Part shown: positions 17,185-24,120 of the stretch, in pieces | How positions within the stretch are numbered: the stretch's first letter is position 1 | Layout: each line of letters begins with the position of its first letter | NCBI GenBank assembly: GCA_903889915.1 | Contig: CAISZK010000413.1 | Location: forward strand, 1-39,014 | DNA: 39,014 nt | Origin: an uncultured Bacteroidota bacterium | GTDB taxonomy: Bacteria; Bacteroidota; Bacteroidia; Bacteroidales; CG2-30-32-10 | Reading direction: 5' to 3' | The notes under the pieces: generated by a model | Databases searched by the model: none | Seen by the model: the letters and a program-made list of their open reading frames with translations, nothing else | What the model was told of the DNA's origin: nothing | Position numbers and translations under genes: made by a program

Positions 17185-18462
17185 ATGGACAAAACAGACA
17201 AAATGATTTTAATCGCAGAAGACAGTCCTACACAGGCTGCCACGCTCGAACATTTATTAACATCGGCAGGATATCCTGTTATTGTAGCGTCTAACGGAAA
17301 GCAGGCTTATGAAGAAGCTTTGAACCACAAGTTCCATTTAATTATCAGCGACATTATGATGCCCGAAATGAATGGCTACGAATTGTGCCATGCCATCAAG
17401 GCAAATCCGGATCTGAAGCGACTGCCTGTGTTGTTGCTTACTTCATTTACCGAATCCAACAGTTTGCTGAATGCGTTGAAAGCCGGAGCCGAATTTTTTA
17501 TCACCAAACCTTACAAAGATGAGGTGCTTTTGCGCAAGGTTGAATCGCTTATCAATAACCCGGTAAAGGGATTTGCAGAGTTTCCGGGCAACAAGTTTTT
17601 TATTTCCGAATTCAATAAGCTTTTGGATTATGTGGACGAGCGCAACAAGACCGTTAATTTCTTCATGTCCACCTTCGAATTTCTCAAAGATCAGAATGAT
17701 CAGCTTTCCGAAGCCGAAGAGTCATTGAGAGAATTGAATCAAAAACTGGTTGACCTCAACAGTACCAAAGATAAACTCTTTTCAATCATTGCCCATGATC
17801 TGAGAAGCCCTTTTGTCGGCATTTTGGGATTGACTGAACTGCTGATCGGCAACATCAAAAATGTGGATCCTGCTACGGCTGAAGATTATATCAGCGATAT
17901 ACACTCTGCTGCCAAACAGACTTTCACTTTGCTTGAAAACCTGCTTGCATGGGCCAAAACCCAAACAGGACAAATTGATTTCAAGCCTGAAACCATTAAC
18001 CTGAAAGGTATTGTTGAGGAAGTTGTTGCCGTGTTGAGTTATCCGGCACGCATAAAAAACATCTCACTAAACATCGCTCCTTCCGTTGACATTGATGTCT
18101 ATGCCGACCAGAACATGCTGAAGACCATACTGCAAAACCTGGTTTCAAATGCCATTAAATTTACCAGGCCCGAAGGTACAATTGAAATTACCGCCACTCC
18201 AAACCATAGCTCTGTTGAAATTTCCGTAAATGACAATGGAATTGGCATCAGCGATGAAAACAAAAACAAGCTTTTCCGTCTCGACAGCAATGTATCAACC
18301 TATGGCACCGCCGACGAGAAAGGTTCAGGACTGGGGCTGGTGCTTTGCAAGGAATTTATTGAAAAACACGGAGGAAATATCAGGGTTGTCAGCGATGTGG
18401 GAAAAGGAAGTGAGTTTAAAATAAAGCTGCCGTATCAGAACACGGGAATGCAGGTGACATAG
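17185..18462 (+). CDS. Receiver-histidine kinase, likely output of the chemosensory system
   Basis: A 425-residue soluble protein from ATG 17185; a TTG six bases upstream is less likely. N-terminal receiver with Asp about 56 (SDIMMPEMNG) and Lys in ITKPY. A coiled-coil linker spans about 155-195. HisKA follows with His about 204 in FSIIAHDLRSP, then HATPase with LVSNAIKFT, DNGIGI and GSGLGL. No transmembrane segment, so its input is presumably phosphorylation of its receiver. It is the last gene of the operon, where Pseudomonas wsp operons have WspR (receiver plus GGDEF). The gap to cheB is 15 bp. Its own target regulator is not encoded nearby. Confidence 0.9.
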   Translation: MDKTDKMILIAEDSPTQAATLEHLLTSAGYPVIVASNGKQAYEEALNHKFHLIISDIMMPEMNGYELCHAIKANPDLKRLPVLLLTSFTESNSLLNALKAGAEFFITKPYKDEVLLRKVESLINNPVKGFAEFPGNKFFISEFNKLLDYVDERNKTVNFFMSTFEFLKDQNDQLSEAEESLRELNQKLVDLNSTKDKLFSIIAHDLRSPFVGILGLTELLIGNIKNVDPATAEDYISDIHSAAKQTFTLLENLLAWAKTQTGQIDFKPETINLKGIVEEVVAVLSYPARIKNISLNIAPSVDIDVYADQNMLKTILQNLVSNAIKFTRPEGTIEITATPNHSSVEISVNDNGIGISDENKNKLFRLDSNVSTYGTADEKGSGLGLVLCKEFIEKHGGNIRVVSDVGKGSEFKIKLPYQNTGMQVT

Positions 18463-18572
18463 GGAATATCTTCTCAATCAAAAAAGGGACAATGACGTGC
18501 TGCAAATCCGAACTGACAGGCATAATTTTTAAATTTAAGTTTAATTATCAGCAATTTAGCATCACTCCTCTT

Positions 18573-18803
18573 CTCGTGAGCTGCGTAGCTCGTGGAACGA
18601 GCTATGCAGCTCGTGGAACGAGCTATGCAGCTCATGGAAGGAGCTATGCAGCTCATGGAAGGAGCTATGCAGCTCGTGGAAGGAGCTATGCAGCTCGTGG
18701 AAGGAGCTATGCAGCTCATGGAAGGAGCTATGCAGCTCGAGGAACGAGCTATGCAGCTCGTGGTATGAGCTGTGTAGCTCGTGCGGTGAGCTGCAAAGCT
18801 CGT
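18573..18803. repeat. 21-bp minisatellite with internal palindromes, 11 units
   Basis: Eleven units on an exact 21-bp grid, tracked by GCAGCTC or close variants from 18585 to 18795. Consensus unit CTCGTGGAACGAGCTATGCAG. Each unit contains GAGCT-atgc-AGCTC and often CTCGT-gga-ACGAG, so the array can form a string of small hairpins. A last displaced half-unit lies at 18834. Long open frames run through on both strands because the period is a multiple of 3 and lacks stops; they are low-complexity and not accepted as genes. The rest of 18463-18572 shows nothing recognisable. Confidence 0.9.
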
Positions 18804-18867
18804 GCGAAAAGCCACATACAGATGACTATCTGTGCAGCTCATGGGACGGGTACGTAAGCATAATTAT

Positions 18868-18928
18868 CCGCCGATCCGCCGACAGGGATTTGTAATCCCT
18901 GTCGCTTTACTATATGGATTATTAATCA
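18868..18928 (+). repeat. Palindromic two-hairpin repeat, copy C
   Basis: Perfect 11-bp stem CGACAGGGATT with loop TGT (18880-18904), linker GCTTTACTATA, then a degraded small hairpin GGATTATTAATC. Same layout as copies D and E, and inverted relative to A and B. A direct CCGCCGATCCG block precedes it, as in copy D. Confidence 0.82.
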
Positions 18929-19004
18929 GTTTAATAATAATTTCATGGATTATTTTTAATTGCAATAGATGTTATTTTATTAAAATAGTAAAAGCCTAAT
19001 TTCA

Positions 19005-19012
19005 TATATTTG
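19005..19012 (+). promoter_or_regulatory. Candidate -7 box for the GT-C-like gene
   Basis: TATATTTG matches TAnnTTTG 133 nt before the ATG at 19146. No good -33 TTTG was found at the expected distance. The surrounding DNA is very A+T-rich, so chance matches are likely. Confidence 0.3.
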
Positions 19013-19145
19013 ATGAAAATTTCGGAAACCATTATCACCAGAACAACGAAATTAATGTATTTATATTTATTACCAGATCGATTTTAAAATCTTTGAGTAG
19101 AAGCCTAAGTTGAACTGTAATTAGAAATAAACTAATAATAACAGC

Positions 19146-20945
19146 ATGAATGCAAAAAAGAAAAATTTAAAAAAATCAGCGCCAATTAATAAATCAAAGG
19201 TCGGCAAAACCACCGGTAGAAGTAAAATTACAGAAATACATTCTCCATTAATCAAAATTCTTTGTATCGATAATAAATTAAGGTTTATAAGCTATGCGGC
19301 TATTTTATTAATAGGAGTAATTTTAAGATTTTCAACTACATTAAAAACGGGACTTGACCCTGACTCAACAGGCTATTTAACTCCTGCATTAAAATTATTA
19401 ATTAATGGCGATTTATATCACCTTTATTCAAGAAGCTACCCATACCCATTGTTCTTAACTGTTATTTTATATTTTTTCAAAAACATAAATTCCATTGCAT
19501 TAATTCAACATGTATTAGGTATTTTATCCATTGGTCTTTTAATATACATTATCGAACATTATTGGCTTAACCGTTTTCAAAAAGATAAATTAAAAATAAC
19601 ATCTGTTTTCTTGACCTTTTTATTTATTGCTTTGATTTGTTGGGATAGTAATATTATTGAATTTGAAAAAATGCTTAGGCCAGAAGGAATATTAATGCCT
19701 TCAATAATATTGTCCTTATTTGCAATTGCCTTATCGTGGTACAATATTAAAAGCAAGTATCATAATGTACATTTTTATGCTGCAATTTTTCTACTATTGT
19801 TTTTTGCTTTGATGCATCCAAGATGTCTTGCAGCTTTTCTGGCGGTGATAATTATTTTAATCATCAATGAAGTTGTGCATTCAAAATCTATTCAAAAGAG
19901 ATTTCTAACAATTATTGGTACATTGCTGGTTGCTTTCATTTGTTTTTACCCTGAGTATTATCTTATTAATAAATACGACAGGACTACTTCTGTTTTTTCA
20001 ATGCGTCAGTTTATTTTCAGCAACAGCCCATTGATACTTAAAGCTATTAATAATGGAATTACAGCTAACGACGATTATGACAATAATTATCTTAAAAAAG
20101 ATTTATTATTAACCTTGAATGATGAACAAGACAAGAAGAATTTCCCAATTTTAAAATTCAATATTGATAAAATCATGTGGGATTTGACAAACATGAAGCT
20201 GAATCAATATATCCTCACGACCACCCTTCATAATCATCCTGAAATACCATTTAAAGATGGTCAGTACAGGTTTACAGAGACTAACATTGTATCACTAAAC
20301 AAGGAGTCACAGGATAAATACAATTCGTATTATAAAACGTGGTTCAAAATAATATTAACAAAGTACCCTTACGAAGTATTTCAAAAAACTTGCAGACAAG
20401 TTATAAATGTGTTATTTGGGGATAAGGGTGATTTTACCAAATTCTATTGTTTGTTTGATGGTCATCAGAGTTATGGATCTGAAACAGGTCTGGTGGATTA
20501 TTTAAAAAGCAATTATAATTACCATCCTGAAGAAACTGTTACAATAAAAGGGTCCAATGTGACAGAAATATTCTATAATTTTCTGACTTTTCCATTGAGA
20601 GTGTTATTTATTTTGTGTTTGATTTATGCCATCATTTTCTTATTAAAAAAAAGACTATCTCTCTTAACGATTATTTCCTTTCAAGTTGTTGTTATTTATC
20701 TATTAACAGTTGCATTCCTGCATACTTTTGACAATTCCAGGTACTTAATCTGTTTTTCGCCAATGATATATCTTTTCATTTTGTTTTGTTCATTTGACAT
20801 AATATTAGCATTCCAACAGCGTTATATTTTAAAGACTCAAAAAGCTCTCCCTGACACAAACGCACGTTTTAAGAAGCTTACAAATAAGAATTTTTTAATA
20901 AATATTAGAAGACAGGTTATCAAGATTTTTCATACTAACTCATGA
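19146..20945 (+). CDS. Polytopic GT-C-like membrane protein
   Basis: A 599-residue protein with a Lys-rich cytoplasmic N-terminus (about 1-28), then many hydrophobic helices (AAILLIGVILRF about 51-62, FLTVILYFF, and so on). The first extracytoplasmic loop carries LDPDSTGYL (Asp about 71 and 73), the place and type of acidic motif expected in GT-C glycosyltransferases such as the PMT/ArnT/GT39 relatives. GT-C enzymes transfer sugars from polyprenyl-phosphate donors outside the cytoplasm. A soluble domain (about 290-460) is followed by further C-terminal helices and a basic tail. Codons are strongly A/T-biased compared with the chemosensory genes, consistent with acquired DNA. The enzyme class is inferred from topology and motif only. 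Confidence 0.6.
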   Translation: MNAKKKNLKKSAPINKSKVGKTTGRSKITEIHSPLIKILCIDNKLRFISYAAILLIGVILRFSTTLKTGLDPDSTGYLTPALKLLINGDLYHLYSRSYPYPLFLTVILYFFKNINSIALIQHVLGILSIGLLIYIIEHYWLNRFQKDKLKITSVFLTFLFIALICWDSNIIEFEKMLRPEGILMPSIILSLFAIALSWYNIKSKYHNVHFYAAIFLLLFFALMHPRCLAAFLAVIIILIINEVVHSKSIQKRFLTIIGTLLVAFICFYPEYYLINKYDRTTSVFSMRQFIFSNSPLILKAINNGITANDDYDNNYLKKDLLLTLNDEQDKKNFPILKFNIDKIMWDLTNMKLNQYILTTTLHNHPEIPFKDGQYRFTETNIVSLNKESQDKYNSYYKTWFKIILTKYPYEVFQKTCRQVINVLFGDKGDFTKFYCLFDGHQSYGSETGLVDYLKSNYNYHPEETVTIKGSNVTEIFYNFLTFPLRVLFILCLIYAIIFLLKKRLSLLTIISFQVVVIYLLTVAFLHTFDNSRYLICFSPMIYLFILFCSFDIILAFQQRYILKTQKALPDTNARFKKLTNKNFLINIRRQVIKIFHTNS

Positions 20946-21025
20946 GGAAACAGAACGCGAACTTACGGATTAGCACCAATGTAGTAAATTCCTGATATTT
21001 ATTTTTTAATAACAACTTTACCATA

Positions 21026-21271
21026 ATGACTTTAGATGAATTAAAAAAGAGATTACATGATCATAATGTTCCTGAACGCTGGTATTCATTAGATAATGGT
21101 TTAAAATCAGATGCAATTATTCTTTACAAGAATTATTACAAATGGGAATATTTTTATTTTGATGAAAAAGGCAATCGTCTTCAGCAAAAAACATTTGATA
21201 AAGAAGAAGAAGCATTTGATTATTTTTGGGAAAAAATACTGAGAGAATTACAATTTTTTAAAAGGCTCTGA
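21026..21271 (+). CDS. Small hypothetical protein
   Basis: An 81-residue soluble, charged protein with no signal peptide. It begins MTLDELKKRLHDHNVPERWYSL, and the middle reads KWEYFYFDEKGNRLQ. The pattern (helix, YSLDNGL, then aromatic strands and FDKEEEAFDYFWEKIL) recalls small proteins often seen as immunity or orphan proteins near polymorphic toxins, but I cannot assign a family and no toxin gene is adjacent. A+T-rich like its neighbours. Upstream gap 80 bp. Confidence 0.6.
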   Translation: MTLDELKKRLHDHNVPERWYSLDNGLKSDAIILYKNYYKWEYFYFDEKGNRLQQKTFDKEEEAFDYFWEKILRELQFFKRL

Positions 21272-21346
21272 TAGCACTCATTAATTAATTTTCGAACGAT
21301 TCAAACATATGCTACAATAAAAAATCAAACATTTAACCCTCAAATT

Positions 21347-21862
21347 ATGATCCAAAAAATTAAAAATAGTCATGGAACAATTTTCCCACCTGCCCTGGTC
21401 TTTGCAGGATATGTTTTTCTGGTGTTCGGTATCATTTCCGTTATTAGCATCTGGATAGCAGGAATGATATTGATTATTTTAGGAGCATTTATTTGTTTTT
21501 CTTATTCAGGAATTGAGATTGATGTAACCGAGAAAAAATACAGAGAATATACTTTTTACTTCGGCATCAAAAGCGGCAAATGGATGCAGCTTGACAGATT
21601 TTCATTCCTTACCGTTTTGTGCAACAGAGAAGTCTATGAAGTTCATAGCAGAGCAAATGTTACCACTTCTGACAGTGAGAAGTTTTACGATGTTTTCATG
21701 CTCGACAAACTTCACAGGGAAAAGCTTTTATTAAAAAGGTTTAAGAATGCGGAACTTGCAACTGAATATGCTAAAAAAATCTCCATTGAGTTGAATATGG
21801 AATGTGCAAAATATAATCCGGTTTTGACAACGGCATCAAAACTTAAGCGTTACAGGAGATGA
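21347..21862 (+). CDS. Hypothetical two-helix membrane protein
   Basis: A 171-residue protein. A hydrophobic hairpin spans about 15-50 (ALVFAGYVFLVFGIISVISIW, then GMILIILGAFICF). A cytoplasmic beta-rich domain follows (IEIDVTEKKYREYTFYFG) and ends in basic residues. The arrangement resembles small bacterial PH-like membrane proteins, but this is only a shape match. A palindromic repeat begins 6 bp after the stop. Confidence 0.62.
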   Translation: MIQKIKNSHGTIFPPALVFAGYVFLVFGIISVISIWIAGMILIILGAFICFSYSGIEIDVTEKKYREYTFYFGIKSGKWMQLDRFSFLTVLCNREVYEVHSRANVTTSDSEKFYDVFMLDKLHREKLLLKRFKNAELATEYAKKISIELNMECAKYNPVLTTASKLKRYRR

Positions 21863-21867
21863 AAAAT

Positions 21868-22009
21868 TCCGCCGATCCGCCGACAGGGATTCCGCCGACA
21901 GGGATTTGCAATCCCTGTCGTTCTACTATAAGGATTTTTAATCCGATTTATAAAATCTTTTCATACGCACTCGTCAGACAGAGCGCGAACTTTCAGAAGA
22001 ACTCCACCC
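21868..22009 (+). repeat. Palindromic repeat copy D with long tail (direct repeat of copy E)
   Basis: Starts with CCGCCGATCCGCCGACAGGG, a partial duplication. A perfect hairpin CGACAGGGATT-tgc-AATCCCTGTCG follows at 21896-21920. Next come linker TTCTACTATAA, small hairpin GGATTTTTAATCC, and a roughly 65-bp tail up to about 22009. From 21896 it is nearly identical to 23434-23548. Both copies have the same orientation and bracket the three-gene redox module. Confidence 0.88.
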
Positions 22010-22027
22010 ATGATTTCAAACACTTTG

Positions 22028-22552
22028 TTATGAGTTGTGTGTACTTACCAGTTTATTAAAAGTAGTAATAAACCATTTCAGTCTTTTGATAACATGAAGA
22101 ATAAGATATACTGAAAGAATTATTGCAAGCTTATCATGTATCTCAATGAAAGTCTTTCGCAGCATTAAATCGCCTTTCATTAAATCAATAAACCAGGGTA
22201 TCAATCCGGTGATAGCAACCAGGATAAAAACAACCGATAAGGTCAAAACTTGTCTGTTTTTAGCCACGAGCTTTTTCCTGATGACTACTTTATACCATTT
22301 CCAATGCAGAGAAATATGGAAAATCATTAATATCGAGAGGATGATAATTGAAATTTTATGAATATCCGACCAACCATTATAACTTATTCCAAGAACATGG
22401 TTATTTAAAGCAATTTTCCCATGGTGGCCAATATGATATTCTACCTGGATGAGTAATCCCGAAAAAACTGTCAATAATCCTAAAATAAGTAACCCGGAAT
22501 TGATAAACAAACTATAAAAAATGCTTTCCCAATTTGACGATCCTCTTTTCAT
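22028..22552 (-). CDS. DUF4405-like four-helix membrane cytochrome b protein
   Basis: A 174-residue protein with four predicted transmembrane helices. His residues fall at helix positions suited to haem binding: SDIHKISIIILSILMIFHISLHW and IHDKLAIILSVYLILHVIK. This matches my memory of DUF4405 proteins, which resemble the membrane cytochrome b part of small redox modules. Its ATG overlaps the stop of the upstream ferredoxin gene by 4 bp (ATGA), so translation is coupled. With the ferredoxin it could form a membrane redox complex (inference). Confidence 0.78.
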   Translation of the reverse strand: MKRGSSNWESIFYSLFINSGLLILGLLTVFSGLLIQVEYHIGHHGKIALNNHVLGISYNGWSDIHKISIIILSILMIFHISLHWKWYKVVIRKKLVAKNRQVLTLSVVFILVAITGLIPWFIDLMKGDLMLRKTFIEIHDKLAIILSVYLILHVIKRLKWFITTFNKLVSTHNS

Positions 22553-22782
22553 TTGATTACTTTACAAATAGCCTCAGAGGAGCAGACTTTAACGCATTTC
22601 AGACAGCCTGTACAATTACTAACATTTGCAAATTTAACATGTTTATGCCATGGAATATTTATTCTCCTGATTACATTGTTTGCACAAATTTCCTGGCATT
22701 TCCAGCATGCTGTACATTTATTAGTATCGAGTAAAACAAATGCTGTACCTGCATGTTCTCTTTTGTTGAATCCTTGTCTCAT
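22549..22782 (-). CDS. 2[4Fe-4S] ferredoxin
   Basis: A 77-residue protein from ATG 22782 (MRQGFNKREHAG); a TTG seven codons earlier is possible. Two cluster motifs: CTACWKCQEIC followed by a separated fourth-ligand region, and CTGCLKCVKVC. The insertion between them (IRRINIPWHKHVKFANVSN) makes it longer than clostridial ferredoxins. No signal peptide, so it acts in the cytoplasm. It lies between the Crp/Fnr gene (72 bp gap) and the DUF4405 gene, which suggests electron delivery to or from that membrane protein. Confidence 0.87.
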   Translation of the reverse strand: MRQGFNKREHAGTAFVLLDTNKCTACWKCQEICANNVIRRINIPWHKHVKFANVSNCTGCLKCVKVCSSEAICKVIK

Positions 22783-22854
22783 ATTCCAATAATTTGTGAG
22801 CAAAATTCTTCAAAAGTCAGCGTCCAAACGATAACAATTGTTAAGAAATGAGAC

Positions 22855-23409
22855 CTATTTTCTGTTTCTTATTCGGCTAAGTGAAATTGGAGTTATTCCT
22901 AAATAGGAAGCAATATAATGTTGTGGTACCCGTTTGATTATTTCAGAATGATTTTTGATTAAATCTTCATACCGCTCTTGTGGAGTGTCTTTTATCCGTG
23001 AAAGAAAAAGTTGTCCATAATTCCTGAAACGCTGGAAAATAAAATCATGAAAAATATCTTTAAATTCAGGGTAGGCTTCAAAAAGTTGTGTAAAGTCATT
23101 TTTTGCAATTGAAAAAATAATCGAGGGTTCTATGCTTTCAATTGTAAACAGACTTGGTTTGATATTCATCAAACTGTCAATAGAAGCAACGGGCTGTCCT
23201 TCAAAAAAGAATTGAAAAGTAATGTCTTTTCCATCTTTATTGAACCACTCACGCAAACAGCCTTTTTTTATGAAATAAATGTTGTTTGCAATTTCTCCCT
23301 CATGCAATAAAACTGTTTTAGAGGCAATTTCTTTTTCAAAGAATGCCTTCTGAAACTTTGCCCGGTTCTTTTCATCCCTTTTTATTGCATTTATTAATTT
23401 ATCAAACAT
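22855..23409 (-). CDS. Crp/Fnr-family transcriptional regulator
   Basis: A 184-residue protein from ATG 23409 (MFDKLINAIK); a GTG eight codons upstream lies just outside palindromic copy E and is not preferred. The N-terminal cyclic-nucleotide-like domain has LLHEGEIANNIYFIKKGCLREWF. The C-terminal helix-turn-helix is VPQHYIASYLGITPISLSRIR, typical of the Bacteroidetes branch. The lack of clustered N-terminal Cys argues against an Fnr-type Fe-S sensor. It probably regulates the ferredoxin-DUF4405 pair downstream on the same strand. Confidence 0.9.
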   Translation of the reverse strand: MFDKLINAIKRDEKNRAKFQKAFFEKEIASKTVLLHEGEIANNIYFIKKGCLREWFNKDGKDITFQFFFEGQPVASIDSLMNIKPSLFTIESIEPSIIFSIAKNDFTQLFEAYPEFKDIFHDFIFQRFRNYGQLFLSRIKDTPQERYEDLIKNHSEIIKRVPQHYIASYLGITPISLSRIRNRK

Positions 23410-23432
23410 TATCAGTTCTTTTAGAGTTTCCA

Positions 23433-23548
23433 CCGACAGGGATTTGCAATCCCTGTCGTTCTACTATAAGGATTTTTAATCCGATTTATAAAATCTTTTC
23501 ACACGCACACGTCAGAGACAGAAAGCGAACTTTCAGAGAAACACCAAC
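23433..23548 (+). repeat. Palindromic repeat copy E with long tail
   Basis: Perfect hairpin CGACAGGGATT-tgc-AATCCCTGTCG at 23434-23458, then the same linker, small hairpin and tail as copy D. Differences from D are a few substitutions and short indels in the tail. It lies 24 bp upstream of the Crp/Fnr start on the opposite strand, so it could shape that promoter region. Confidence 0.88.
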
Positions 23549-23566
23549 AAAATCCTTAATTTCCAA

Positions 23567-24055
23567 TCATTTTTTATTTATTATTCGTTTGTGCTCCTTC
23601 TTCAGCACAGCAGGTTTTGCATTGAACACATTTTGGAATAAAAGTATCTTTTCTTTGAGAGTCATATTTATCAGATCCTGATTTGCGTACCACCATTTAT
23701 AAAATTCCACAGGTTTATTTGAATAAGGGACAAGAGCCTGAACAGGGTAATCATAACCTGTAAATTTTATTCTTGTTTTCAATCCCAACGCCTCGGCAAA
23801 ATATTGCGGATGGAACGCTCTTAATTTTGAAATCAGGATAGCAAATACATCTGTATTAACCCTGACATTTTTAGCTCTCCTAAATTTATCGAATGAAACA
23901 GGATCTTCAGTTAACCACCTGGAAATGCTCATGGTTTTCAACCCCGTTTCGGTTTGGATGATCATGAGGTCGGTCAAAAAATATGTTCTGTTGCTATCAG
24001 GATTAGAAACAGGAATGATTGTTTCGTGGTCTGAATTTGAATGATCTTCTGTCAT
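23567..24055 (-). CDS. Hypothetical protein
   Basis: A 162-residue soluble protein of no family I recognise. The N-terminus is acidic and polar (MTEDHSNSDHETIIPVSN). The middle (ISRWLTEDPVSFDKFRRAKNV) and the aromatic segment KPVEFYKWWYANQDLINM look like an ordered helical domain. The C-terminus is very basic (KKEHKRIINKK). It follows the T9SS gene by 65 bp on the same strand. Coding is likely but not certain. Confidence 0.58.
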   Translation of the reverse strand: MTEDHSNSDHETIIPVSNPDSNRTYFLTDLMIIQTETGLKTMSISRWLTEDPVSFDKFRRAKNVRVNTDVFAILISKLRAFHPQYFAEALGLKTRIKFTGYDYPVQALVPYSNKPVEFYKWWYANQDLINMTLKEKILLFQNVFNAKPAVLKKEHKRIINKK

Positions 24056-24120
24056 GGTTGATTCTATTTAAAATCGCAATCATTTCAGGTTTGCAATTGC
24101 TGATTTATCCATTTGTGCGA

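Noticed and set aside
18573-18803. CRISPR array
   Set aside because: Units are contiguous with no unique spacers, and no cas genes are present. The same argument excludes the 2.3 kb array.
18474-18857. Open reading frames on both strands over the 21-bp array (about 120 codons each)
   Set aside because: They arise because the repeat period is a multiple of 3 and has no stops in these frames. The products are low-complexity, and neither has a credible start context.
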